Origin: Lachancea kluyveri NRRL Y-12651
Taxonomy: Eukaryota; Ascomycota; Saccharomycetes; Saccharomycetales; Saccharomycetaceae
Assembly: GCA_000149225.2 (NCBI GenBank)
Contig: CM000687.1
Coordinates: 548,501-612,500, forward strand
Direction: 5' to 3'
Length of the DNA: 64,000 nucleotides
Shown: positions 34,236-43,021 of the stretch, in pieces
Numbering within the stretch: the stretch's first letter is position 1
Layout of the letters: every line of letters starts with the position of its first letter
Made by a program: the position numbers and the translations under genes
The notes under the pieces: model-generated
What the model saw: the letters and a program-made list of their open reading frames with translations, nothing else
Told to the model about the DNA's origin: nothing
Database searches by the model: none

Positions 34236-35240
34236 TCAATTTTCTTCGAACAGTATATACTTAAGGATGTCACTCAAAGTTAAAACCCCTGTCAAGAATC
34301 CATTTTCGTCAACAACGAAAAAGCGGTGTGCCCTGGATTTTCTGATAGTGTCCATGATTGTAGATAGCTTGTCATTCTTAGTGCATGTGTAGACACCCTC
34401 GAAATCGTCACTTCTTCTCATGAGGGCCTCGCCCACACTTAGTGATAAATCATTGTAGATACCGCCTTTGATCAAACCAAGGACATCGACTGCCTCGTAA
34501 ACATTCATCAAACACCCGTTGTCGTCTACGATGGGGACCGAGGAAACACCACCTTGCGTTAGCAACTGTATAACATCTATCACAGGAGTGCTCATACGAC
34601 AGCTCATGATGTTTCCTGTGGTAATGATATTCAAATCACCAATAGGTCTTTTCAAGCAACGCGTCTCTTTGCAGTTCAGAGCAACAAATTTAAGGATTCT
34701 GTACTGCGTCAAAACGCTAACCACAATTTCTCTGTGTGTATCTTCATCCTGGTCGATCAATGGGATCCTCCTGCTTCTGCTCTCGATCATCTTGCAGCAA
34801 GCTTCATATAATTGCTTGAAGGGGTGAATTGAACCCGTATCGAACGGTTCTACACCAATGGCTCTTTCGATATCTTTTAGACCATCTAGCTGCAGCTTGT
34901 CTACAAGCTCAAATTTATCAGGATTGGAGAAATAGTACTGGATTACGTTAATGAAGTCGCTTGAGGTCAATAAACCAGCAAATTTGGAGGTTTTGGAGTC
35001 CCATAAAGGTGCAGATACAATGCTGTTTTGCAACAGGATGTTCAATGACTTCTTCACAAGAAGAGAAGTATCTAGCACGATCAATCTGTAAGAGACTGGC
35101 AATACATCGTACGATGTCTTGGACTTCAGAAACAGTCTGATAGACTGCACTGCTAGTTTTTGTTCCAGGGCAATAGCCGCAGGATCCTGGGGTGTAGGTG
35201 TAGGTAGTACACCAGTTGTAGCGATAGAAGCGTTAATCAT
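34236..35240 (-). CDS. SNF4: Snf4, gamma subunit of the SNF1/AMPK kinase
   Basis: A 334-residue protein with four CBS domains across its length. The core begins LAVQSIRLFLKSKTSYDVLP and ends VLTLSDILKYILFEEN, nearly as in S. cerevisiae Snf4 (YGL115W, 322 aa). It binds the autoregulatory region of Snf1 and relieves autoinhibition under low glucose. The frame is open 26 codons upstream but starts with a non-ATG codon; the first ATG (35240) gives a protein close to the known length. It is divergent from the U2 snRNA gene, about 200 bp apart. Confidence 0.97.
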   Translation of the reverse strand: MINASIATTGVLPTPTPQDPAAIALEQKLAVQSIRLFLKSKTSYDVLPVSYRLIVLDTSLLVKKSLNILLQNSIVSAPLWDSKTSKFAGLLTSSDFINVIQYYFSNPDKFELVDKLQLDGLKDIERAIGVEPFDTGSIHPFKQLYEACCKMIESRSRRIPLIDQDEDTHREIVVSVLTQYRILKFVALNCKETRCLKRPIGDLNIITTGNIMSCRMSTPVIDVIQLLTQGGVSSVPIVDDNGCLMNVYEAVDVLGLIKGGIYNDLSLSVGEALMRRSDDFEGVYTCTKNDKLSTIMDTIRKSRAHRFFVVDENGFLTGVLTLSDILKYILFEEN

Positions 35241-35370
35241 CACGTTAATGGTATGCTTGATGAGAGTGTTATCCTTTGTTTTCGCAAGAGAGCCAGCCCC
35301 TAAGAACAAATTGTTCACTTAACTTGTACGCTCCCTCTGTTCGGGTAACACCAAGGAAAATTTTTACAGG

Positions 35371-35380
35371 TATATAAACT
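35371..35380 (+). promoter_or_regulatory. TATA box of the U2 snRNA gene
   Basis: GTATATAAAC lies about 65-70 bp upstream of the inferred 5' end of U2, the usual spacing for yeast Pol II snRNA genes. Confidence 0.55.
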
Positions 35381-35439
35381 GCAGTAATTTTCTCGTCCTC
35401 TCCCAAACTCTCTCCTTTTGATGTTTGTTTTAGAAACCC

Positions 35440-35790
35440 ATAAATCTCTTTGCCTTTTGGCTTAGATCAAGTGTAGTATCTGTTCTTTTCAGTGTAACAA
35501 CTGGAATGTCCTCAACGAGGGCGTTACGCTAAGTTACAGCCCACTTTTTGGAACCTTAGGGAGAAGAAGGCTCGGAATCGTCGCTGGGTGGCGCATCGGC
35601 AATACGGAGCTACCTGGATGCAGGCCTGGCAGGTCGTACCTGCCCTTTATTGGGCTGGTACTGTAATATGATGGGCTTGCCCATCTCCCTGTTGGCATGT
35701 ATGCAGGAGGGTTTTCCAGCTGCTTGTTTCCCCGGCTTTACGTACTTTTCCGGTGCCTAGAAGTGTCGTTACCATTGCACTTTGTTTCGG
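35440..35790 (+). ncRNA. LSR1: U2 spliceosomal snRNA
   Basis: The sequence from about 35443 matches the 5' domain of yeast U2 almost base for base as I know it. Signals in order are ATCTCTTTGCC (U6-pairing helix), the branch-site recognition GTAGTA at 35473-35478, stem-loop IIa (CTGTTCTTTTCAGTGTAACA), a IIb-like hairpin CCTC-AAC-GAGG, and a Sm site ACTTTTTGGA at 35543-35552. Further hairpins follow, including a U2 stem IV-like segment TGGTACTGTAATATG near 35656. The 5' end is inferred from S. cerevisiae. The 3' end is uncertain, somewhere between about 35700 and 35830. It must be under about 460 nt because CDC20 ends at 35899, much shorter than the 1175-nt S. cerevisiae U2. In S. cerevisiae LSR1 lies between SWC5 and OM14, consistent with the order here. 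Confidence 0.92.
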
Positions 35791-35898
35791 CTTCTGACGT
35801 TTCTCTCGTCTTCTCCCGCCAATCTCTTTTTCTATACCTGTTTCACCTTTTAGATGAGTTCATCTATTAGATATAGAGAAATTGTTATTTTTTTTTAC

Positions 35899-37662
35899 CT
35901 ATCTAATTACGTACTCAGATGTGTTCCTTCGGGTGGGAGACCTACTTCTAGCATTGTCGCTATCGCATTTCTTACTGCCAACGCTTAACAGGTCCAGGAA
36001 CGCATCGCTGCCGGCCTTGCTGCGTCTTTTGGGATCGAACACCTTGTAGAACTTCAAATTCTCATCGCCTCCTACCGTGGCTAAAGTCGTACCGTCTGGT
36101 GACAGTTGACTGGAGCAGATGCGCGAATCGTGTGCTTGGACGATTTCTGCTACTTTAAATCTCGTTTCATAATTGTAAACTGAGATGGCATTTTCCGGAT
36201 TCCCACCAGTAGCAACAATTTCCCTGTTCATAATATCTCCGTTGTAACTCTGGCCCCATTGCAAAGAACTAACTTGTGATCCCGTGTTAATACTACTGAC
36301 ACGAGCGCCTGTGGTTGTGTTCCAAAAATGGATGTATTTATCTGTTTGGCCACCACCAGTAGCTAAGAGATTTGGCACGTCGGGGCACCAGCTGATAGCT
36401 TTTACTGCAGCGGTATGGTTCCTTTTCACAAACTGAGGCATTGAGGTTCTTGTATCCCATATCATTACACTATTGTCATTACTTCCTGATGCTAACTGTA
36501 GCCCATCTTTTCTATAACTTAGTCCGCAGACTTCGCCAGAATGTTCTTGCCATGCGGAAACAATGTGATTCTTTATTCGAACATCGTTGATTTGAATCTC
36601 ACCACTCTTTGTACCACACGCAACCAAGGTATCTAGCCATGACTGTGACCCAATGCGAACTCCTAGCCCGCTTCTCATGGTCCTTACAAGTGACATCGTT
36701 TCAACATCCCAGATTTCTGTATTACCATCACTCTTGCCAATGGATACATGGCAATCGTCATCGGACCATGTCACACTAGATATTGTTTCCGCTTCAAACT
36801 CCGTTAACAGAGTAACGTCACCGCTTTCGCCGTTCCATAGATACAGCGAAGACTCTAATGCAATTGCCAAACAGTTTTTTTTCGACCAGCTTAGCAAGTT
36901 TAAGTAGAAATCATCTTGAAACCCTGGTGCGTCGAGAATCCTTTCTGGATTAGTGTTGATCTTTCTTAGTTTTGCAACCTCCCAAGGCTTCCTTTCTCCA
37001 GTTTGGCTACCGTAGTAGTAATGAGCTCTGTTTCCTAATGAATAGGCTTTTCTTTTAAACGAAGCAACAGGTGGGCGTGGTAGATATTGTAGTATGCGCT
37101 GGTTCATGTCTAAGCCACAAGCTTGCGCTACGTTTTGCTTGAACACTAATTTTGTTTGTGCCCGCAAATGTGTAGTTGGTGAGGCGTATGGAGGAGGTGC
37201 AACATCTTCTGCCTCTGCCTCTGTCTCTTCCAATCTATCGTGATCTAGCCTGACAGTACTGCTGGATGAACTCCTTATTGGAATAAATCTGTCGGTACTT
37301 ACCGCACCCTCACTTGAAGAGGATTCTCCACGCTGGCGTTGACGTCCATCACCGCTACTGTTTTCAACGATTTCATCTTTAAAAAATGATGAACTTCTTC
37401 TCAAAAGAGGAACGTGCTGTATCTTTGTGTTCTTGGCCGTTGTAAAATTTGAAGATGCAATATTTGTAACATTGGATAGTGTTACGCTACCACCTGAAGA
37501 ACTAGGGCGTTTTTTTTGGATTTTGTTGCTAGATTTCACAGTGTGGTTGGTAATCTTCGACCAGTCAGATGAGATAACATTGAGTTTCGCTGGAGATGTA
37601 AGAGATAGCACTGATCTGTTGGCATTGTCCGCTAGCTTAGAGCGGATAGTATTTTCTGACAT
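35899..37662 (-). CDS. CDC20: APC/C activator Cdc20
   Basis: A 587-residue protein. The N-terminal 200 residues are Ser-rich and contain a C-box-like DRFIPIR; then comes the seven-bladed WD40 propeller, starting near LRKINTNPERILDAPGFQDD and running to GGDENLKFYKVFDP. The C-terminus ends with the Ile-Arg tail (SEYVIR) that docks onto the APC/C. S. cerevisiae Cdc20 (YGL116W) has 610 residues and targets securin and mitotic cyclins for destruction. The frame is open 25 codons upstream without an ATG. It is convergent with U2. Confidence 0.97.
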   Translation of the reverse strand: MSENTIRSKLADNANRSVLSLTSPAKLNVISSDWSKITNHTVKSSNKIQKKRPSSSGGSVTLSNVTNIASSNFTTAKNTKIQHVPLLRRSSSFFKDEIVENSSGDGRQRQRGESSSSEGAVSTDRFIPIRSSSSSTVRLDHDRLEETEAEAEDVAPPPYASPTTHLRAQTKLVFKQNVAQACGLDMNQRILQYLPRPPVASFKRKAYSLGNRAHYYYGSQTGERKPWEVAKLRKINTNPERILDAPGFQDDFYLNLLSWSKKNCLAIALESSLYLWNGESGDVTLLTEFEAETISSVTWSDDDCHVSIGKSDGNTEIWDVETMSLVRTMRSGLGVRIGSQSWLDTLVACGTKSGEIQINDVRIKNHIVSAWQEHSGEVCGLSYRKDGLQLASGSNDNSVMIWDTRTSMPQFVKRNHTAAVKAISWCPDVPNLLATGGGQTDKYIHFWNTTTGARVSSINTGSQVSSLQWGQSYNGDIMNREIVATGGNPENAISVYNYETRFKVAEIVQAHDSRICSSQLSPDGTTLATVGGDENLKFYKVFDPKRRSKAGSDAFLDLLSVGSKKCDSDNARSRSPTRRNTSEYVIR

Positions 37663-38722
37663 TATCCAGTAAAAATAAGGAATGCAATTGGGACGGGATG
37701 GGATGGGAAGAAGTTTGAATGGATTTAGTGTTGTCAATCCGAGAAATCAGAAAGAAGAGTAGAAGTAATGTCTGAGTTACCTTGAAACCCAAATATGCAA
37801 AAGTTTTAATTAAGAAAAAAAAAAAAAAAAAAAGGAAGAATAAGGATTAGGAATATGAGGAATATGAGGAATAAAGAGACCAAGAAAGGTGAAAAGAATG
37901 AATGAATTGGCTTCCGAATTAGTTCGTCTTAACGAAGGTGAAATGTGCTTTTGGTTTTCCAAAGTCTAAGTGCAAGCTAGTTTTGTTTCAAATCCCTGCT
38001 CAATGCACTTTTGGTCTCAAACAAAACCCCAAGTAGCTGTTAATCCTTTTTAAGCATATTTGTGCCAAGCAATAGTGCTTTTGGAAAAATTTGCCAGTAC
38101 TTTTTGGTCCCTGATGTTTTGTTTACGTTTTACCTCTTTCGGATGCTTAATGGGGGGGTCGACGTTTTCGTGTATGTTGATATATCTAGCGATAGAGAAA
38201 AAGAACCTTAATTTCAGCCAGAGATTGACATTCATCCCCAATGATCTCAGTGTTCTAAGAAGTTTTCCCTTTGTCAGATATTTCACAAGTTGTTATTGAT
38301 TACTTTCTTGCTAGCGTAAAGTTTACTATGAAAAAATAGTAATCTATCTCGCCTTTTCGTTTACTGGTCTGGCCAAATACCACTACAATATTAACCATTT
38401 CAACTGGGGGGACATTTTGAGCATTTTAGGTCTTTCAAAATCTAGGCAATTTGATACGCATAATGGCGTAATACTCAAGAGACGGTGGAATCTGAGCCAT
38501 TCAAATCATTACGTTTAAATCCTCAATCTACAGAAAGGATGTGTGTTGTCTGGCTTTTATACGCTAGTTTCACAATCATGCCTATTTTTCTATTAGGGGA
38601 AAGACACTATCTCATCGATATTATAAGCGTAATACACAAGAAAAACAGGGAGAATATTTACAATATTAATATATAGTAAAGTGAATAAATAAGTAATAAA
38701 ATAGGAATGGCATGCATCAAGT
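37663..38722. other. Intergenic CDC20 promoter and FAD2 3' region
   Basis: A 1060-bp interval. It contains an A-tract of about 19 bases at 37816-37834 followed by imperfect tandem copies of GAATATGAG near 37850-37872. Small reading frames on both strands near 38050-38300 overlap each other and look like chance. No RNA gene was recognised. Confidence 0.45.
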
Positions 38723-39982
38723 TCATTGACTGGAACCATCTTCCGGCTTGACACCAACGCCATTGGTGTTTCTAAACATTCTAACACCGTTGTCGCCCTC
38801 AACATATTGACATGATCTAGCAACTTTCCAGAGAGATTTCCACATGTTCTCGCCTTCGTAACGGTAGTGTTGACCCATAACCTCCTTGATGGCCGAGGTA
38901 GCTTTGCGTGCGTTGTAGAAGGGAATTCTGCTACAATAATGGTGTAAAACATGCGTTTCGATAATGTCATGGAAGATATGTTGTCCAACAAAGCCAAAGT
39001 TTCTATCGATGGTAGCAGCAGCACCTTTGGCAAAAGTCCATTCCTCGGCATCGTAGTGCGGCATGGTTGGATCGGTATGTTGCAAAAAAGTGACAAAAAC
39101 TAACCAGTGGTTAACCCATAGCCATGGGATAAACCAGTTAATCAGGACGACGTGAGCACCGTAGGCACGGTACCATAAATAATTGATAAGCAGAGTTGAT
39201 ACGATACCGATATCACTCATGATGATCCACCAAAAGTCCTTAGCGTCGAACACTGGAGAAGTTGGCCAATAATGGGACTTGAAGAACTTTTTGACTCCAG
39301 GATAAGGCTGGCCGGTAGCATTAGTAGCTAAATACAATTGTAAACCTCCAACCTGCTGAGCAATCAGATTGAAAAGCGTCATCACGGGTGCCTCCTCTGT
39401 GATCTCAGCAAGCTTTGATTTCTTCTTCATTGTGATAAACTCATCCTTGGTGTAAGGAATGAAAACCATGTCCCTAGTCATATGGCCAGTAGCTTTATGA
39501 TGCTTGCTGTGTGAAAACTTCCAAGAAAAGTAAGGAACCATCCACCAAGAGTGCAAAACCCAGCCAACGGTATCGTTGACAGTATTGGATTCCGAAAAAG
39601 CGGAGTGGCCACATTCATGGGCCAAAATCCACAAGCCAAACCCAAATAGACCAATCAAGTAGGATTGGATCGCATAGGCAATCCCTCTCAACAACGCACT
39701 GTTAGGGAATAAAACAGGAATGTAATTGGTACCTATGTAGCCAATAACAAGAATAGCAGCGATGTCTCTGACAACATAATGTAATGACCATAAAGTGTCC
39801 CTTTTGTAGCACTCTTTTGGAATAGCAGAAAGAATGTCTTTAATAGTGTAGTCAGGAACCTTAAAGACGTTGCCATTGGTATCAATGGCTGTTTTTGGCT
39901 GAACAACGGCAGTAGCAGTAGAGGAAACTGCCTTGGAGTTAATAGCAACACCAGACGATGATCCGACTGTTTCAATAGACAT
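38723..39982 (-). CDS. FAD2: Delta-12 (oleoyl) fatty acid desaturase Fad2
   Basis: A 419-residue integral membrane desaturase. The three di-iron histidine boxes are HECGH (122-126), HSKHH (158-162) and HVLHH (344-348), in the spacing of FAD2-type enzymes, with hydrophobic segments at about 70-120 and 240-290. It should convert oleate to linoleate in ER phospholipids. S. cerevisiae has no such enzyme, whereas FAD2 genes are known in Lachancea kluyveri, Kluyveromyces lactis and Zygosaccharomyces rouxii. The gene sits between CDC20 and the YGL117W-like gene, which are neighbours in S. cerevisiae, so the simplest reading is loss in the Saccharomyces line. A delta-15 activity cannot be excluded by eye. 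Confidence 0.93.
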   Translation of the reverse strand: MSIETVGSSSGVAINSKAVSSTATAVVQPKTAIDTNGNVFKVPDYTIKDILSAIPKECYKRDTLWSLHYVVRDIAAILVIGYIGTNYIPVLFPNSALLRGIAYAIQSYLIGLFGFGLWILAHECGHSAFSESNTVNDTVGWVLHSWWMVPYFSWKFSHSKHHKATGHMTRDMVFIPYTKDEFITMKKKSKLAEITEEAPVMTLFNLIAQQVGGLQLYLATNATGQPYPGVKKFFKSHYWPTSPVFDAKDFWWIIMSDIGIVSTLLINYLWYRAYGAHVVLINWFIPWLWVNHWLVFVTFLQHTDPTMPHYDAEEWTFAKGAAATIDRNFGFVGQHIFHDIIETHVLHHYCSRIPFYNARKATSAIKEVMGQHYRYEGENMWKSLWKVARSCQYVEGDNGVRMFRNTNGVGVKPEDGSSQ

Positions 39983-40282
39983 CGAAGTAAGGTTTACTGG
40001 ATCAGTCTTGGTACTTTAAACATAGTGACAACTATATGTGAGAAAGCACATGGAAAAATCTGCGCCGACAAAGCCATCGAGCATTGTCGTGTCGCGTCAG
40101 AAAAAAGAAAAGAGCTGCTTCTCGAGCAGCCTCACTTTAAACGTCGAGCTCGTATTGGTCAACTTGAAACAGAAGGCTATTGCGTATTATTTAATTCTAA
40201 TGCATACTCTTTTATGAACGAAACTTAAGCACTACTGACAAAACGGTTTTTCTTTTTTCTAAAATAAGGAGACTAGAGCTAG
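39983..40282. other. Intergenic, FAD2 promoter
   Basis: A 300-bp upstream region of FAD2 that also holds the 3' flank of the next minus-strand gene. A 67-codon plus-strand frame inside it has no recognisable similarity. No sterol- or fatty-acid-response element was identified with confidence. Confidence 0.4.
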
Positions 40283-41185
40283 TTACAGGACCCTTCGATG
40301 TGCAATTCTTAGCTTAGCTTTTCTGGTTTCCAAAAACACTTCGAATTTTATATCGTGAATAGCTTTGGACATCTGTGGGGGGATTCCACCGTTACGTAGT
40401 AACTTATCATCACTAGTGCTTAAAATTCTGTCTTCGCACAAAAGATATTCTTTGAATGCACTAGATCTCATGATTAAGTCATCAAACCACAACCTGTTGT
40501 CGTTGGAAAACTGTTCGAATCTATCCATTATTTTACCGCTTACATGAAATATTTTTTCATCGGAGCAGCCTGTTTCCTTTACGTTGTCCAGTAAACAGTA
40601 GAATAGTCCATTTAGCTCTTTAAAGCCTTGGAAAGTGTGATGGAAATGTGGGAGGTTCTCGGTCAGTATGGCCTTGTATAATAGGGAATAAGCGGGCATT
40701 TCAATGCACCTACTCAGTTCCTTAAGCAAATGGATAAACAGGCAGTGGATCTCTTCCATATAATATAATAATTTGGGAGTGTACTCGGAAGATTCGATAG
40801 GGGGTAGCAGGCCATCCGTACTTTTAGTCTGTAAAATCAATTGGCGAATTGAAATCATTTCCAGTATTTTGGCATTGCCTAGATCTTGGTATTCAAATTT
40901 TGGAAGGTCCAGCCCGTTTTGTTGTTCATCCTCTAAATCGATTATTGCGCAAGAGTCCTCTTTTTGCAAAAAATTGATCAAAGATCGTTTGGAACCCCTC
41001 GGATACATGAAAGACTCTATCAGAATGTCGGTAAACTCTAGTAGGGGTTTGTTTAAAGATAAAGATAACTGACGCACTATTTTGTTTAAAAGTACTTGGT
41101 TTCTCGGAGAAATCACGTTATTCTTTTGAATCATTTCTCTGTACTGTCGGATCGTAGTTTGGTTGTTGTAAAGCTGACCAGTCAT
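40283..41185 (-). CDS. Uncharacterised protein, positional ortholog of YGL117W
   Basis: A 300-residue mostly helical, Leu-rich soluble protein with no signal peptide, membrane segment or motif that I recognise. Its place between CDC20 and COQ8 on the same strand is that of S. cerevisiae YGL117W (about 265 aa), a protein of unknown function. I assign it by position only and cannot confirm the sequence match by eye. The start is the first ATG in the frame. Confidence 0.6.
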   Translation of the reverse strand: MTGQLYNNQTTIRQYREMIQKNNVISPRNQVLLNKIVRQLSLSLNKPLLEFTDILIESFMYPRGSKRSLINFLQKEDSCAIIDLEDEQQNGLDLPKFEYQDLGNAKILEMISIRQLILQTKSTDGLLPPIESSEYTPKLLYYMEEIHCLFIHLLKELSRCIEMPAYSLLYKAILTENLPHFHHTFQGFKELNGLFYCLLDNVKETGCSDEKIFHVSGKIMDRFEQFSNDNRLWFDDLIMRSSAFKEYLLCEDRILSTSDDKLLRNGGIPPQMSKAIHDIKFEVFLETRKAKLRIAHRRVL

Positions 41186-42016
41186 TTTGTGGAAAACTAA
41201 AATACTGAGCTATGGTAGCTTTTTATATGCGCTCAACGGAAAAGATAAAGCAGAGGTTGATGTGTCATAGACGCAAAAATGTCTGTTTTCAGTTTTTGTC
41301 AGATCCAGTCAGATGATTCATTCTGCAATGACACATCTTTTTTTTTTCTTGCTGCCAGGTGAAAAATGAGTAACAGGCGCTCTGCGTTATAGGAGACATT
41401 TCCTACGAGCCTGTGAATACGAATCTAATAAACAGTGTTAAACCGAACCACGAACTCAGTATATACAGTGTTTTTAGCTGTAAGAATAGAATGTGAAGCA
41501 TGATATTGATTTCATTTGTTTCTTCAGGTTGATAAACGATAAACAAGCCACAGTGCATTGGCATATACGGTTACGAGAAAAGCGTTAAAGACTGCGTCTC
41601 TATCTACTAATGTTGACGAGGTTGTCCGTTAATTAGCATGGACCAGTACTATGGTACAGGCTTTTGGCAATGGGTCAGCAGTTCTAATGAGGTTTATAGG
41701 TGTCTAAAATGTGTTACATTAATCACGTATAACGTATGTATTCCAGCATATACATCTTACTAGGTGATCCATAACAGATGACCCTATTGAAAACACGTGT
41801 AGCGATTGAATTTATTTTCCGTCTTTCTTCTTTATTTAAACTTCTCAATTAACATACCGTTAGCAGTGTAAACACGCATAATCTAATTATGCGTGCCAAT
41901 GCTTTTTGAATGCCTAGATTTCGACCACCAGTTAATTGAATTACTGATCTCGGCTGCTTTTAGATACTGTAGGATGATCTTAGGACTACTCATTACTTGT
42001 TATACCGGAGCGTTAC
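41186..42016. other. Intergenic region upstream of the LTR
   Basis: About 830 bp of AT-rich sequence with no gene. It contains a perfect 10-bp inverted repeat with a 3-base spacer (41873-41895, arms CACGCATAAT and ATTATGCGTG). Other decayed mobile-element pieces could be hidden here, but I could not match any. Confidence 0.45.
41873..41895. repeat. Perfect inverted repeat, 10-bp arms
   Basis: CACGCATAAT-CTA-ATTATGCGTG is an exact palindrome with a 3-base loop, in an intergenic region 145 bp from the LTR. It could be a protein-binding site or chance in AT-rich DNA. Confidence 0.6.
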
Positions 42017-42494
42017 TAAGAAATATGTGAATATTGGGACAATTGTTGAGATTCCATTTTTGGTTAAGGCTATAATAATTTGGTGTATGATTATACTAGA
42101 AGTTCTCCTCGTCTCTCTAGGAATCCAGAAAAGAGAGTCGATAACTCTATATACAATTGTTTATATTGAGAAATAGGTGAATATTGGGACAATTGTTGAG
42201 ATTCCATTTTTTGGTTAAGGCTATAATAATTTGGTATATGATTATACTAGAAGTTCTCCTCATCTTTCTAGGAATCCAGAAAAGGGAGTCGATAATTCTA
42301 CATACAAATATTCTTCCTTTTATATGTTTTGGTTCATTATCCTATTACATTATCACTCCTTGCGTTTCAGCTTCCACTAATTTAGATGACTGTTTCTCTT
42401 TCTTTATGTCACCTTATAACACCGTGTATGATAATATACTAGTAACACGAATACTAGTCGATGGTGGATAGTTGTATCTCGTTCCAACAGTTAC
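42012..42494 (-). mobile_element. Solo LTR of a Ty1/Ty2-like (delta) element with an internal partial duplication
   Basis: The stretch 42017-42489 is a Ty1-family (Pseudoviridae) LTR in reverse orientation, recognised from its close likeness to the S. cerevisiae delta LTR. Shared landmarks are TTGCGTTTCAGCTTCCACTA, ACTAGTATATTATCATA (read on the other strand) and TAGAAGTTCTCCTC. The part 42167-42489 (323 bp) is an essentially full-length LTR. The part 42017-42166 repeats its first 150 bp head-to-tail. The composite is flanked by the 5-bp target duplication GTTAC (42012-42016 and 42490-42494). There is no internal coding region, so it is a fossil left by LTR-LTR recombination. The two copies of the repeated part are still very alike, so the duplication is relatively recent. 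It lies about 115 bp upstream of a tRNA gene, the preferred Ty1 target. Confidence 0.93.
42017..42316. repeat. Head-to-tail duplication of 150 bp within the LTR
   Basis: Positions 42017-42166 and 42167-42316 are near-identical direct repeats. Each begins with a variant of TGAGAAAT and runs through TGTTGAGATTCC to GAATCCAGAAAAG and AGTCGATAA. Because the target duplication flanks both, the tandem copy arose after, or together with, the reduction to a solo LTR. Confidence 0.88.
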
Positions 42495-42606
42495 TGTACT
42501 ATTATCGTCGGTAAGATGATGTTCCCGGCTCTATTCGGGCTCTTCTATCAACTCCATATATATTATGTGATATATACTTATTATTTTACAACAATTACCA
42601 TAAGAT

Positions 42607-42710
42607 GAAGCGGTGGCTCAATGGTAGAGCTTTCGACTCCAGTTAAATCCTGGATTTCCAAGGAAACAATTGCAATCGAAGGGTTGCAGGTTCAATTCCT
42701 GTCCGTCTCA
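42607..42710 (+). tRNA. tRNA-Trp(CCA) with intron
   Basis: Exon 1 is 42607-42642 and exon 2 is 42675-42710, with a 32-bp intron (42643-42674) after position 37. The anticodon is CCA within loop CTCCAGA, the A-box is TGGCTCAATGG and the B-box GGTTCAATTCC. The acceptor arms are GAAGCGG and CCGTCTC, leaving an A3-C70 mismatch where S. cerevisiae has A-U. Position 37 is G, where I recall A in S. cerevisiae, and the intron carries CTGG, able to pair with CCAG at 34-37. A run of T follows at 42711 as Pol III terminator. The S. cerevisiae chromosome VII has a tRNA-Trp in this neighbourhood too. Confidence 0.95.
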
Positions 42711-42718
42711 TTTTTTTT
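42711..42718 (+). terminator. Pol III terminator of tRNA-Trp
   Basis: A T-run of eight starts immediately after the discriminator base of the tRNA gene. This is the standard RNA polymerase III stop. Confidence 0.85.
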
Positions 42719-43021
42719 GTTTTTTGTATGTCGGGATTTCATACGCATCGCGACAGCGAAGACAGCGACTGGTTTTGTGTCAGTAAAATGTGATGTTTAT
42801 CTGCTCACTCTGAAGTCGCTTCAAAGTGCTGTATTTTTTTCGTTGCTTCATCCACACTCTCGGGTTTCGCTCGTCTACATCCTGCTGGCCAAGTTAAATC
42901 TCATTTTTTGTTTCTTGTTTTCCAAGAAGAGGTACGAATTTCACAAACTATAAAAATACATTTCTCCTATCTTCTTTGCTAGAATCCCCTACCCCATAAC
43001 ACTACTAGATCTTCCACAAGC
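42719..43021. other. Intergenic tRNA-Trp to La-motif gene
   Basis: About 300 bp of T-rich sequence. It presumably contains the promoter of the La-motif gene. No further element was recognised. Confidence 0.4.

Noticed and set aside
38050-38299. Overlapping 78- and 79-codon frames on both strands between CDC20 and FAD2
   Set aside because: They mirror each other, have no known motif and lack neighbours in synteny. Chance open frames.
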